Shown: positions 8,193 to 16,871, counted from the stretch's first letter. The stretch is DNA of 64,000 bases from Neptuniibacter pectenicola (GCF_001597735.1 NZ_LUTS01000011.1:1-64000), one strand, 5' to 3'. Numbers and translations are program-made. Notes: generated from the sequence alone by a model not told the origin.

Positions 8193-8691
8193 TATTTGCC
8201 TGTATTTAATTACTACCTAGTCTCAATGATTGGCCAAGGAGAAACCCTTGTTTTTAATAGGGATTAAGCGTGGGGTTTTCTTTATGTTTGTGTGCCATTT
8301 AACGGGCTATTATGGTGCTAATTTTAGGCGGCTTATGGTTATAAGTCCATAAAAACACGCATAAGGATCAACCATCCGCGCGGCCAGGTTTTTCTTTTTA
8401 CATAAGCTATGTGAGGTTAAATCAGCGGGGGCGATGCGCTTTTAACTCAGCAGTACGCACAGCAAAAATCGCCTGTAGGCGCTCACCCCGTGAGCGAATA
8501 AAGAAGGTAGATGTCCGTTCCTTGTTTGGGGTAATAAACGGAACCATTCTATTGCGAGATATGTTCTAAGCTCCTCCTAAAAAGCCCTTTCTAATAGCGC
8601 CGAAGTTGCAACATATCACTTAGACATTGGGCATTTATTCTAGGGTGCTGTACCGTTGATGTCTGAAAACGCATCTACGGAGGATACCTAT
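8193..8691. other. Intergenic region with palindromic repeat
   Basis: About 500 bases without a credible ORF. It contains the palindrome at 8481-8495, a small hairpin (TTATGG/CCATAA near 8335-8355), and the upstream regions of the divergent cyclase and symporter genes. No RNA gene is recognised. Confidence 0.45.
8481..8495. repeat. Palindrome GCTCACCCCGTGAGC, copy 2
   Basis: Same arms as 4752-4766 (GCTCAC/GTGAGC), with CCC at the centre, and followed by the same GA. The copies lie 3.7 kb apart in intergenic DNA. Confidence 0.55.
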
Positions 8692-8793
8692 ATGAAAATG
8701 ACTTTAACCCGCCTGACTGATAATTTCGCTTTTCATAACCCTCCTGTGCGTAAAAAATATAAAGCATCGGCCCATAGAGGAGGGGATTCATGA
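8692..8793 (+). CDS. 33-residue ORF translationally coupled to the symporter
   Basis: A strong ribosome site (CGGAGGA) precedes the ATG, and the stop codon overlaps the symporter start in an ATGA arrangement. The peptide is basic (six Lys/Arg, several His) with no hydrophobic helix and no run of one amino acid, so it is not an evident attenuation leader. It may be a real small protein or a leader ORF that couples translation to the downstream transporter. Neither function nor family is recognised. Confidence 0.5.
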   Translation: MKMTLTRLTDNFAFHNPPVRKKYKASAHRGGDS

Positions 8794-10205
8794 TTGAAAT
8801 CAGCTTCCTCTGTTCATTACTTTTATTTCTAGCGATTGGGCTCTCTTCTATGCTCAAAAGCCGAAAAACAACGGAAGATTATCTTGTTGCCGGTAAATCT
8901 ATACCCGCTTGGCTTGCGGGGCTTTCTGCGGTGGCAACAAACAACAGCGGTTTTATGTTTATCGGCATGATTGGGCTGACTTATGCGACAGGGTTGTCTT
9001 CTATCTGGTTGATGCTGGGCTGGATCGCCGGTGACTTGATGGCCTCACTGTTAACGTTGAAACCCCTGCACGCGGCTTCACGCGCAAACAATGTACATTC
9101 CTATGGTGAGCTGTTGGCACATTGGCATGGGGGTGAGAATCATGGGTTACGCCGTTTGGTGGGTGTGCTGACGCTTTTCTTTCTTACGCTCTATGCGGCT
9201 GCCCAGTTTAAGGCCGGCAGTAAAGCGACATCGGTATTGCTGGAGTGGGACCCGACGTGGGGTATCTTAATCAGCGCGGGTATTGTCTTGTTATATAGCG
9301 CCGCAGGAGGTTTGCGCGCCTCGATCTGGACGGACGCTGCTCAGTCCATTGTTATGTTAGTGGGCATGACTATGTTGATTGCTGGGGGCATTGAGTTGGC
9401 AGGAGGGTGGACATTGGCCTTGGATAAAATGGACCGGGTTAATGTGGATTTTCTGGGATGGTTTCCCGATAAAGACTGGATTGGCATCGTACTGTTTATT
9501 GCCGGCTGGGTTTTTGGTGGATTTGCGGTGATTGGTCAGCCCCATGTTGTGGTTCGTTTTATCAGCTTAAAGGGTGAGTCGGAGATTAAGCGCATGCGCT
9601 TTTACTACTATGGCTGGTTCACGCTATTTTACGGGGCCACTATTATGGTTGGTTTGTTAAGCCGTATTACCTTTCCTGAGAGTGCTAACTTTGATTCTGA
9701 GCTTGCTTTGCCGACGATGGCGCAGTTGGTTCTACCTGATGTATTGGCGGGTATGGTGCTTGCTGCGCTGTTTGCTGCGACCTTGTCTACGGCTGATTCT
9801 CTTGTGCTTTCATGTTCCGCTGCGGTTACCCGTGACTTTGTACGGCTACCGGGGAAGATACATTCACTCTGGGCCGCTAAGCTGACTACAGCAGGTGTCA
9901 TTACGGTCGCTGTGATTATTGCGTTAACCGGTGCAGAGTCGGTCTTTTCTCTCGTGCTTGATGCGTGGGGTTTGCTCGGCTCAGCTTTTGCGCCGCTGGT
10001 CGTGTTACAGGCCTTTGGCAAGCGTATCCCACAGCCGGTATCCATTAGCATGGTTATTGCGGGCGTTGGAGTCTTTCTTTTATGGCAGCAGATGGGGTGG
10101 GGAGGCGCGATGTATAGTGTTGCGCCGGGCATACTGACAGGCTTTGTGGTTTATAGCTTATGTAAGCTGGTAGGCCCTGCAAAAGGGGCTGAGTCGACCC
10201 TTTAG
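8790..10205 (+). CDS. Sodium:solute symporter (SSS/PutP-like family)
   Basis: 471 residues with about 12-13 hydrophobic helices. An early SRKTTEDYLVAGKSIPAWLA segment and the LAALFAATLSTADSLVLSC region (about residues 322-340) are the usual SSS-family Na+-coupling and signature segments. It should take up a small organic solute using the sodium gradient at the inner membrane. Proline, pantothenate and carboxylates are all handled by this family, so the substrate is open. A GGAGGGG ribosome site lies inside the overlapping 33-residue ORF. Confidence 0.88.
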   Translation: MIEISFLCSLLLFLAIGLSSMLKSRKTTEDYLVAGKSIPAWLAGLSAVATNNSGFMFIGMIGLTYATGLSSIWLMLGWIAGDLMASLLTLKPLHAASRANNVHSYGELLAHWHGGENHGLRRLVGVLTLFFLTLYAAAQFKAGSKATSVLLEWDPTWGILISAGIVLLYSAAGGLRASIWTDAAQSIVMLVGMTMLIAGGIELAGGWTLALDKMDRVNVDFLGWFPDKDWIGIVLFIAGWVFGGFAVIGQPHVVVRFISLKGESEIKRMRFYYYGWFTLFYGATIMVGLLSRITFPESANFDSELALPTMAQLVLPDVLAGMVLAALFAATLSTADSLVLSCSAAVTRDFVRLPGKIHSLWAAKLTTAGVITVAVIIALTGAESVFSLVLDAWGLLGSAFAPLVVLQAFGKRIPQPVSISMVIAGVGVFLLWQQMGWGGAMYSVAPGILTGFVVYSLCKLVGPAKGAESTL

Positions 10206-10236
10206 CCAAGGGGCTAAGGTTAGTTAGGTAAAAAGA

Positions 10237-10301
10237 GGGACAGGCACCGTTTTGTTTTGGGGTGAATTAAGAAAATGAAGGGAATGAAGGGTGCCTGTCC
10301 C
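10237..10301. repeat. Inverted repeat GGGACAGGCACC ... GGTGCCTGTCCC
   Basis: Perfect 12-base arms at 10237-10248 and 10290-10301 separated by 41 bases, located 31 bases after the symporter stop. This string is a familiar REP/RAYT-associated repeat in marine gammaproteobacteria (from memory, unchecked). The arms could form a large hairpin in the symporter mRNA. Confidence 0.7.
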
Positions 10302-10442
10302 AAGCTAAAATGGCAGGGTGTTATTCTGGGCGTGTAAGGGTTAAATAGATTATAGTATTATCGTTGGTAGCAGGGTCGTCTCAGGGGTAGTGTGATGACG
10401 GCCTATTGATCAGCGTAAAATCTTAATAACTGAGGCGTTGTA

Positions 10443-10793
10443 ATGAGTAATGAGCTTATGCCCGACCTAAACGAAGTAACGCAAGATTCAAAAAATATGG
10501 CGTTACTGTCATGGATTGGAACATTCTTTTTGGGGTTTATCCCCGGTTTGATTCTGTATGTGATAAAAACGGATGATGCCTATGTTCAGGATCAGTCTAA
10601 AGAGTCATTAAACTGGTCGATAACGGTCATGATTGCCTATGCCGCGGCGTTTATTTTGAGCTTTATTGCTATCGGTGTCGTGCTGTTTCCTGTTATTGGT
10701 CTATGCCATCTTGTTTTTTGTATTATGGGCGCGGTTTCAACCTCAAAAGGTAATCGTTTTCGTGTGCCTTTTGCGATTCGGTTAATTAAATAG
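10443..10793 (+). CDS. DUF4870-family small membrane protein
   Basis: 116 residues. An N-terminal polar segment leads to an LLSWIGTFFLGFIPGLILYVI helix, a conserved QSKESLNW-type loop, and two further helices. This order is characteristic of DUF4870 (Tic20-like) proteins of unknown function. A GAGGCG ribosome site precedes the ATG. It stands alone, between a repeat-containing spacer and a strong terminator. Confidence 0.85.
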   Translation: MSNELMPDLNEVTQDSKNMALLSWIGTFFLGFIPGLILYVIKTDDAYVQDQSKESLNWSITVMIAYAAAFILSFIAIGVVLFPVIGLCHLVFCIMGAVSTSKGNRFRVPFAIRLIK

Positions 10794-10878
10794 GGTTAGG
10801 GTTTTTAGGTATTGAGTGTACTGAAGAGGCTGTTTTGATCGGCGCTTCATTACATTACACAGAGTAAGATAGGTAGAG

Positions 10879-10904
10879 GGTCTCGTTCGCGAGGCCTTTT
10901 TTTT
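10879..10904 (+). terminator. Intrinsic terminator after the DUF4870 gene
   Basis: GGTCTCG (10879-10885), loop TTCG, CGAGGCC (10890-10896), then eight T residues. A seven-pair stem with a UUCG tetraloop and a U-tract is a textbook terminator. Confidence 0.9.
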
Positions 10905-11000
10905 AGCGTGCTGAATAATCACAGTAGATTAGAGTGTTTATAGACATAAGGACTACATAGGGGCTATATATGGGCTATATATGGGCTACCTAAGGCCTCC

Positions 11001-11984
11001 TTAGCGCTCTTTGTTGCTGAACACCGCACAGTCTCGGCCTTGCTCTTTAGCTTGATAGAGTGCTTCATCTGCACGCTGGAGCCATGTGTCTATAGTGGCC
11101 TTTGGTTGCCAAGGCGTAACACCAAAGGATACGGTGATGCCTTTGCCATCCGGTGTTGTTAACTCCTTTTTGATGGCGGTTCTTAGATTTTCAATAAAGC
11201 TCGTATGTTGGTCATCACTAATCCAAGGGATTAACAGGACAAATTCTTCTCCACCAAACCGGTACAGTCGATCATAGTTACGGATATGTGAGGTGGTAAT
11301 CGCAACGAAGTCTTTGAGGACTTGGTCACCCACACCGTGGCCATATTGGTCGTTTACTTTTTTAAAGTAGTCTAAATCTAAAATGGCTAAAAGCGGTTGA
11401 GTGCCGTTCCGCTTGGCGTTGGCGAGGGCTGCTTGAATATCGGTATTCATGGCGCGGCGGTTAAATGCACCGGTTAAGGGGTCAACGGTATTGAGGGTTT
11501 CTAGTAAGCGGAACTGTTTTGCGCTGTGGCTGGCATAAACAAAGGTACTCATTGATAGCATTGTGATTGTTATCACATAGGAGGCGAGCGAGACGGTGTT
11601 AAAAATGTCGGATAAAACGATTAGCGAAACGCCCGCAATGATGTTCAGACAGAGGGCCTCAATCGGCTTGATGAGAATAAAGGTGCTGGCAAAAACGGGA
11701 TAGACCCAGAAAAAGCTCTCGAACCCGTTCGCAATGACAACGATAACGACCCCAACGTTAATAAATAACGCGGTAACTGCGCTGATCAGGCGTATTCTTT
11801 TGGAGTAATAGGCGTACCCGACTAAGGCGACGATGCCTAGTATCAGCATTATATCTATGATTACTGCTGAGGTGTTGCCTTCGGCGTAACGTATAGCGAC
11901 AAAGGGTAAAATACCGAACATGGCTACGGAGCCGAGTAGCAACAATAACGATAGTTGGTATTTTTCCTGTAGCTGATTGATCAT
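11001..11984 (-). CDS. Multi-TM diguanylate cyclase
   Basis: 327 residues. About six hydrophobic helices (residues 10-150) form an N-terminal membrane module with little periplasmic domain. A GGDEF domain follows, with RFGGEEF at the active site and an RNYD I-site five residues before it. It should make c-di-GMP under control of a membrane-embedded signal. It is the third GGDEF protein in 7 kb. Just downstream of its stop lie short GGGCTATATAT direct repeats (10962-10983). Confidence 0.92.
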   Translation of the reverse strand: MINQLQEKYQLSLLLLLGSVAMFGILPFVAIRYAEGNTSAVIIDIMLILGIVALVGYAYYSKRIRLISAVTALFINVGVVIVVIANGFESFFWVYPVFASTFILIKPIEALCLNIIAGVSLIVLSDIFNTVSLASYVITITMLSMSTFVYASHSAKQFRLLETLNTVDPLTGAFNRRAMNTDIQAALANAKRNGTQPLLAILDLDYFKKVNDQYGHGVGDQVLKDFVAITTSHIRNYDRLYRFGGEEFVLLIPWISDDQHTSFIENLRTAIKKELTTPDGKGITVSFGVTPWQPKATIDTWLQRADEALYQAKEQGRDCAVFSNKER

Positions 11985-12199
11985 AGCTCTGCTCGTACGC
12001 GATAAATGATGATTATGCCTATTTAGGTTGGTTGATTAACAAGCAGTAATCTTTATTTGTTTTAATATGAGTATTGTCGGCTTCAATGATGACCTAATAC
12101 CCCTATTAGTAAGGGGGGGGAATGGGGCGGTCTTGAGGTGGGGTATTATAGTGTATCTGCCTTTATTTATCGGCGGTATTGACTGTAAAAGAGGGTGTC

Positions 12200-12781
12200 G
12201 TGAAAGGATTTGAATCATTATTGGCGGAGGTGCGCGCGTGTGAACGTTGTCGTGAGAGCCTTCCTTTAGAGCCGCGCCCAGTGCTTCAGCTAGATCCTGA
12301 GTCGCGTATATTGATTGTAGGGCAGGCGCCGGGAAAGCGAGCACACGCATCAGGGATACCATTTGATGATGCGAGCGGTAACCGCTTACGGGCTTGGTTA
12401 GGGGGTTCGCGTGACGCGTTTTATGATCCAAAGAAATTTGCTATTTTGCCCATGGGGTTTTGTTACCCTGGGAAAGGCCTCTCGGGCGATTTACCGCCAC
12501 GCCCTGAATGTGCATTAGCGTGGCGAGAGCGATTACTGGGTTGCTTAAAGAAGGTGGAGCTAACGATTGTGATTGGTCAGTATGCGATGGCGTACCACTT
12601 TCCGTCAGAGCGCCGTTCTGTCACTGCGCATGTGCAAGCATGGGAGGATTGCTGGCCCACAGTCGTACCCCTGCCGCATCCCAGCCCGCGTAATAATCGT
12701 TGGTTGTTGAATAACCCGTGGTTTGAGGTAGACCTGTTACCTAAGCTTAAAGCGAGGGTCGCAGAGGTGCTCGCGAAATAA
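12200..12781 (+). CDS. Uracil-DNA glycosylase-family protein, family 4-like
   Basis: 193 residues from a GTG start with AGAGGG upstream; a TTG at 12179 is an alternative start. The N-terminal CERC, the ILIVGQAPG motif (family GExPG-type active loop) and the C-terminal HPSPRNN motif identify the UDG superfamily. Two more cysteines, GFCYPG and PEC, 15 residues apart, complete a four-cysteine set consistent with a [4Fe-4S] cluster. The likely role is removal of uracil or damaged bases in base-excision repair, although single-gene variants of this branch are poorly studied. Confidence 0.85.
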   Translation: MKGFESLLAEVRACERCRESLPLEPRPVLQLDPESRILIVGQAPGKRAHASGIPFDDASGNRLRAWLGGSRDAFYDPKKFAILPMGFCYPGKGLSGDLPPRPECALAWRERLLGCLKKVELTIVIGQYAMAYHFPSERRSVTAHVQAWEDCWPTVVPLPHPSPRNNRWLLNNPWFEVDLLPKLKARVAEVLAK

Positions 12782-12875
12782 TGGGCTAGATGATAGATAT
12801 GTGGTGAGTCTTAAAGGTGATAATCTTTTAGTCTCCTTGTGCTTTGTTGTTACGAATGAAACCTAGGTTGTTTTG

Positions 12876-13121
12876 ATGCTGATTGAGATAAGCGCGCCGG
12901 TTTTTAAATGCGAAGAGGATGAAAACATCTTTTTCTTGCGTATACAGGGGCTGCCGAACTATAAGCATGTTGCGATCCATGAGTCATGTTTGCAGGTGAC
13001 GCTTTTGGAGCCTGTTGTGGCGAGCAGTGTTCAGGGTAACGTGGCTTCAGTGTCGGCTATGAATGAGCTACAAGAGATCTGCGATATCTGGGGGACACGC
13101 TTTCGCATACTGACGCCTTAA
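12876..13121 (+). CDS. Small hypothetical protein
   Basis: 81 residues from ATG; an overlapping TTG lies one codon upstream. It is a soluble protein of mixed strand and helix with two central cysteines and no recognised family. It lies between the glycosylase and the nucleotidase on the same strand. It is supported by its position and by the absence of a better reading frame; no strong ribosome site is visible. Confidence 0.5.
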   Translation: MLIEISAPVFKCEEDENIFFLRIQGLPNYKHVAIHESCLQVTLLEPVVASSVQGNVASVSAMNELQEICDIWGTRFRILTP

Positions 13122-13186
13122 TCTGTGCTTTTGTGGCGGGTTGAAGACGGTGATGTGGCGCTAGGATTTATTATAAAAGGAGTGAT

Positions 13187-14119
13187 ATGTCATACCCTAT
13201 AGAAAAGAAGCTGGTGGTTGCGGTCTCTTCCAGCGCCTTATTTGATCTGTCCGAATCCCATGCGGTCTTTGTTGAGCAAGGGCCTAAGGCCTATAAAGAG
13301 TTCCAAAAAAGAAACCTCGATAAAGTGCTCGAAAAGGGTGTAGCGTTTCCATTTATTAAACGGTTTTTACAGATTAATCAGCGTTTTCCCGATAAAGAGC
13401 CCGTTGAAGTGGTTTTGTTATCGAGAAACTCTGCCGCCACCGGAAAACGGGTTTTCCGCTCTATTCAGCATTACGGACTCGATATATCCCGCGCGGCGTT
13501 TATGGAGGGTAAATCCCCTTACGAATATATCCCTGCTTTTAATGCATCGCTCTTCTTATCGGCCAATGCGGAAGATGTGCAAAACGCGATCGATTCGGGC
13601 TATCCCGGTGGGGTGGTTTTGCCTAGTAAACGGATTAAGGATGATGACCATGCAGAGCTTCGCATCGCATTCGACTTTGATGGGGTGATTGCCGATGATG
13701 AAGCGGAAGCGGTCTTTAAAGGCGGTGACTTACCCGGGTTTTACAGCTACGAAGTTGAAAAGTCCGATATTCCACACCAGCCGGGGCCTTTGGCTGATCT
13801 GTTTAAAAAGTTATCTTTTTTGCAGGCGTTGGAAGATAAAGAGATGGAGCGAGATCGAGAGTATCAACGCATCCTAACGACCGCCATTGTTACGGCGCGC
13901 AGCGCTCCAGCCCATGAACGGGTGATAACAACCTTGGAAGATTGGGGCGTGAGTGCAAATGAGGTTTTTTTCTTAGGGGGAATGTCGAAGGAGCGGATTC
14001 TATCGCGCTTAAAACCCCATATGTTTTTTGATGATCAGCGTAGCCATTTAGCGTCGGAAGCGGGGGATATCCCTATGGTCCATATCCCGTTTGGCATCGC
14101 CAACGCAAAAGCGGAGTAA
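13187..14119 (+). CDS. Cytosolic 5'-nucleotidase (NT5C1-like, PF06189)
   Basis: 310 residues. An AFDFDGVIADDEAE segment near residues 165-178 gives the HAD-type DxDxV nucleophile motif. The N-terminal KKLVVAVSSSALFDL and LLSRNSA segments are typical of the bacterial relatives of cytosolic 5'-nucleotidase I. It should dephosphorylate nucleoside monophosphates. An AAAAGGAG ribosome site supports the ATG. It stands alone, before a terminator shared with convergent glnN. Confidence 0.85.
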   Translation: MSYPIEKKLVVAVSSSALFDLSESHAVFVEQGPKAYKEFQKRNLDKVLEKGVAFPFIKRFLQINQRFPDKEPVEVVLLSRNSAATGKRVFRSIQHYGLDISRAAFMEGKSPYEYIPAFNASLFLSANAEDVQNAIDSGYPGGVVLPSKRIKDDDHAELRIAFDFDGVIADDEAEAVFKGGDLPGFYSYEVEKSDIPHQPGPLADLFKKLSFLQALEDKEMERDREYQRILTTAIVTARSAPAHERVITTLEDWGVSANEVFFLGGMSKERILSRLKPHMFFDDQRSHLASEAGDIPMVHIPFGIANAKAE

Positions 14120-14215
14120 ACCTGTACGCAGAGTCTACGCTAGGGCAATGGCATTAAGGCGTGTATGTGTTGCCTTATGGTCATAGGCACGGCGTGAGAG
14201 CTTTTTGTTAGAGCA

Positions 14216-14243
14216 ATAAAAAAGGCCGCATCAATGCGGCCTT
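14216..14243 (-). terminator. Terminator of glnN
   Basis: Stem GGCCGCA (14224-14230) / TGCGGCC (14235-14241) with a four-base loop. On the minus strand it is followed by six U residues (complement of the A-run before 14224). It lies 25 bases after the glnN stop. Confidence 0.9.
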
Positions 14244-14267
14244 GTTATAACTGCTTTAGCAAACAGA

Positions 14268-16442
14268 TTATTTAATAAATAGCATTTCCGAATATTTCGG
14301 TAAAGGCCAAACGTTATCTGCAACCATTGTTTCTAGTAGGTCCGCATGGGTTCTTACACTGTCCATAAGCGTGCGTATTTCGTTAGCACAGAACTTCATA
14401 TGGTCTTCTACTGTTGGGAAGTCGTGCTGAGCAATCGCAGCGGAGAGTGCTGTAACATCGGCCATCATCGCATCGGCAGTCGTTGCCACTTTTTGAGCAA
14501 GGCTGTTATCGAGGGATACACCCACGCTAGACGCGGATGCAATAGCAGACGTTAGCTCTGAAAGGTACGTCGCTGCTGCTGGGTAGATGGAGGTCGTTGC
14601 CATATCGATGACAAGCTTCGCTTCAACTTCGATCGATAAAATATATTGCTCTGAATAGACTTCGTAGCGGCTTGCTAACTCAACCGGTGAGAGAACGCCT
14701 GTTTTCTCAAAAAGAGCGATAATCGCTGGGTCTTGGAAAGCGGGTAGGGCATCAGCGGTTGTTGGGATGTTTTTTAGCCCTCGTTCTTCAACGGCTATTT
14801 TGTGCCATTCGTCAGAGTAGCCGTCACCACCAAAGATAACATTGCTGTGCTCATCCATCAGGTCTTTTAGTACAGACAGTACAGCGGATGCTTGATCCAA
14901 ACCTGAATCCAGTGCCGCTTCAAGCTTACCAGCAACCCAATCGAGGGAATCCGCAAGCATTGTGTTCATAGCAACAAGTGGGCCTGAAACTGACTGTGAC
15001 GAACCAACCGCCCTAAACTCAAAGCGGTTGCCTGTGAAGGCAAACGGTGAGGTACGGTTTCGGTCGCCAGGATCACGGGTAAACGAAAGAATCTGTGACA
15101 AGCCTAGGTCCATCTCACCACCGCAAACGGAGGGTTGAAGGTCGCCAGCTTGAATGTCTTTAAAGACTTTTTCCAGCTGATCGCCTAAGTAGACCGATAG
15201 AATGGCAGGCGGTGCTTCATTTGCGCCAAGACGGTGATCGTTAGACGCTGTTGCAATAACAGCACGTAGTAGCGGACCAAATAGATGCACACCACGAATA
15301 ACCGCGCCACAGAAAAGAAGGAAGTTTAGATTTTCTTCAGGGGTGTGGCCTGGGTCAAGTAGATTACCTTGTGTTGAGTTACCTACAGACCAGTTGACGT
15401 GTTTCCCCGAGCCATTAATACCAGCAAAAGGTTTTTCGTGCAGTAGTGCAAGGAAGCCATGCTTTTTCGCGGTATTTTTGATGATGGTCATCAGTAGTTG
15501 CTGGTGGTCAGCGGCTACGTTGGCGGCTTCAAAATAAGGCGCTATTTCAAACTGACCGGGTGCAACTTCGTTATGGTGTGTTTTTGCTGGAATGCCGAGT
15601 CTAAAGAGCTGGTCTTCAAAGTCTTGCATGAATACTTGAACACGTTCAGGGATCGCACCGAAGTAATGGTCATCAAACTGCTGACCTTTAGCGGGCGATG
15701 CACCGAACAGTGTGCGTCCCGCAAGTAATAGGTCAGGGCGGCTGTTGGCAAAGTTCTCATCAACTAAGAAGTACTCTTGCTCGGCGCCACAACTAGAATT
15801 TAATGTTGCGACATTTTTTTCACCCATAAGTGAAAGCACTTTTTTAGCCGCTTTATCCATTGCCGCATTTGAGCGTAACAGAGGGATTTTCTTATCTAAA
15901 GCTTCACCGGTCCATGACATAAAGACACTAGGTATCATTAATGTCGCGCCGTTAGGCGTGTTCATGATGTAAGCAGGGCTGGTTGGATCCCATGCGGTAT
16001 ACCCGCGGGCAGCATTGGTGATACGTAAGCTACCGTTAGGGAAGGAAGAACCATCAGGCTCACCTTTAATGAGCAGGCTGCCGGTAAACTCGGTAATCGC
16101 ATTGCCTTCGGCATTAGTCACGATAAAGCCGTCGTGCTTTTCTGCGGTTGCGTTGGTCATGGGGTAAAAAATATGAGAGAAGAACTTAGCGCCTTTAGAC
16201 ATAGCCCAATCTTTCATCGCAGCGGCAACAACATCAGCGGTAGCAGCATCTAGCGGAGAGCCCGTTTGAACGGTTTTCTTCATCGCTTTAAATGCGTTTT
16301 TTGATAGTGCCTCTTCCATTTTAGCTAGGTTGAATACATCGCTAGCCCAAATTTTGCTTAGTGGCTTTGGCATCGCTACATCGATAGGTTTGCCGCTACT
16401 AATTGCACGAATAGATGATAATCTTGATGCGTTACCACTCAT
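14268..16442 (-). CDS. glnN: Glutamine synthetase type III
   Basis: 724 residues, the length of GSIII rather than of the roughly 470-residue GlnA. It shows GSIII segments such as FFSHIFYPMTN near the N-terminus, CGAEQEYFLVD, KTHHNEVAPGQFEIAP and NGSGKHVNWSVG (central catalytic core), and RNRTSPFAFTGNRFEFRAVG. It condenses ammonia with glutamate using ATP. The upstream region carries a perfect NtrC-type operator and a sigma-54 -24/-12 element, so expression is expected under nitrogen limitation. A hairpin terminator follows. Confidence 0.95.
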   Translation of the reverse strand: MSGNASRLSSIRAISSGKPIDVAMPKPLSKIWASDVFNLAKMEEALSKNAFKAMKKTVQTGSPLDAATADVVAAAMKDWAMSKGAKFFSHIFYPMTNATAEKHDGFIVTNAEGNAITEFTGSLLIKGEPDGSSFPNGSLRITNAARGYTAWDPTSPAYIMNTPNGATLMIPSVFMSWTGEALDKKIPLLRSNAAMDKAAKKVLSLMGEKNVATLNSSCGAEQEYFLVDENFANSRPDLLLAGRTLFGASPAKGQQFDDHYFGAIPERVQVFMQDFEDQLFRLGIPAKTHHNEVAPGQFEIAPYFEAANVAADHQQLLMTIIKNTAKKHGFLALLHEKPFAGINGSGKHVNWSVGNSTQGNLLDPGHTPEENLNFLLFCGAVIRGVHLFGPLLRAVIATASNDHRLGANEAPPAILSVYLGDQLEKVFKDIQAGDLQPSVCGGEMDLGLSQILSFTRDPGDRNRTSPFAFTGNRFEFRAVGSSQSVSGPLVAMNTMLADSLDWVAGKLEAALDSGLDQASAVLSVLKDLMDEHSNVIFGGDGYSDEWHKIAVEERGLKNIPTTADALPAFQDPAIIALFEKTGVLSPVELASRYEVYSEQYILSIEVEAKLVIDMATTSIYPAAATYLSELTSAIASASSVGVSLDNSLAQKVATTADAMMADVTALSAAIAQHDFPTVEDHMKFCANEIRTLMDSVRTHADLLETMVADNVWPLPKYSEMLFIK

Positions 16443-16536
16443 TGTTTTACCCCAAAAAGTTATTCAATACGTTTTATGACCGCAACAGGCTGCTAAGAGA
16501 TAAGCGGACGTAGCGGTGCTTAATGATCTTTAATAA

Positions 16537-16552
16537 AGCAAATTTAAGACCA
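16537..16552 (-). promoter_or_regulatory. Sigma-54 promoter of glnN
   Basis: Minus strand TGGTCTTAAATTTGCT: GG and GC separated by exactly ten bases, with a good -12 TTGCT and a weaker -24 (TGGTCT against TGGCAC). It lies about 95 bases before the glnN ATG and downstream of an NtrC site. Confidence 0.7.
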
Positions 16553-16691
16553 ATAGTTTTAAACTGTTAATTTTGTCTAATAACCCATTGTTTTATATCA
16601 AAAATAAGAAGTTAGTCAGAACTTATACATTATTATTTAAAAATACGATGCACGATAATAGTGCGAATGATTTTTGGATTGTAGCAAATGC

Positions 16692-16706
16692 GCACCATCA
16701 TGGTGC
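16692..16706. promoter_or_regulatory. NtrC operator
   Basis: GCACCATCATGGTGC is a perfect 7-1-7 palindrome matching the NtrC consensus (GCACYAWWWTGGTGC, one variation in the centre). It sits about 140 bases upstream of the sigma-54 element, a usual enhancer distance. Confidence 0.85.
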
Positions 16707-16808
16707 TTTATGGGTGCTGCTGCATTTTGTCTGGTTATTCCTGTTCATGAGTAACAATGGATGGGTGTGTTATATGTGCTGATGTTTATTGGTTTGTTCG
16801 GGAGCAAA

Positions 16809-16871
16809 AGCCCTATTTCAATAACGCCTACGGAGAGATGATCTCGCGCTAGACCGCTATTAAATAGGGCT
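16809..16871 (-). promoter_or_regulatory. Hairpin spanning the arfA stop codon
   Basis: AGCCCTATTT (16809-16818) and AAATAGGGCT (16862-16871) are perfectly complementary. The stem extends through AATA/TATT after one bulged base. In the arfA mRNA the first arm lies in the last codons and the second arm after the stop codon. In E. coli an RNase III-cut hairpin or early termination makes arfA mRNA non-stop, so that ArfA accumulates only when tmRNA fails. This structure could do the same. Confidence 0.7.

Larger units (their letters stand above)
16443..16848. other. glnN regulatory region, otherwise non-coding
   Basis: Contains the sigma-54 promoter and NtrC site described separately, plus the downstream arm of the arfA hairpin. 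The plus-strand ORF at 16573-16782 runs straight through the operator and is not credible. Confidence 0.6.

Noticed and set aside
9629-10132. Long minus-strand ORF opposite the symporter
   Set aside because: It lies entirely within the transporter gene, is Thr/Ala/Pro-rich and has no family; antisense shadow.
12036-12431. Minus-strand ORF overlapping the UDG gene start
   Set aside because: The overlap with a well-supported glycosylase gene and the low-complexity Pro/Ile composition argue against it.
16700-16735. Second NtrC site beside the perfect one
   Set aside because: GGGTGCTGCTGCATTTTG has only half-site similarity; it does not match both arms.
16573-16782. Plus-strand ORF through the glnN regulatory region
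   Set aside because: It crosses the NtrC operator and the sigma-54 element lies just beyond it; no ribosome site.
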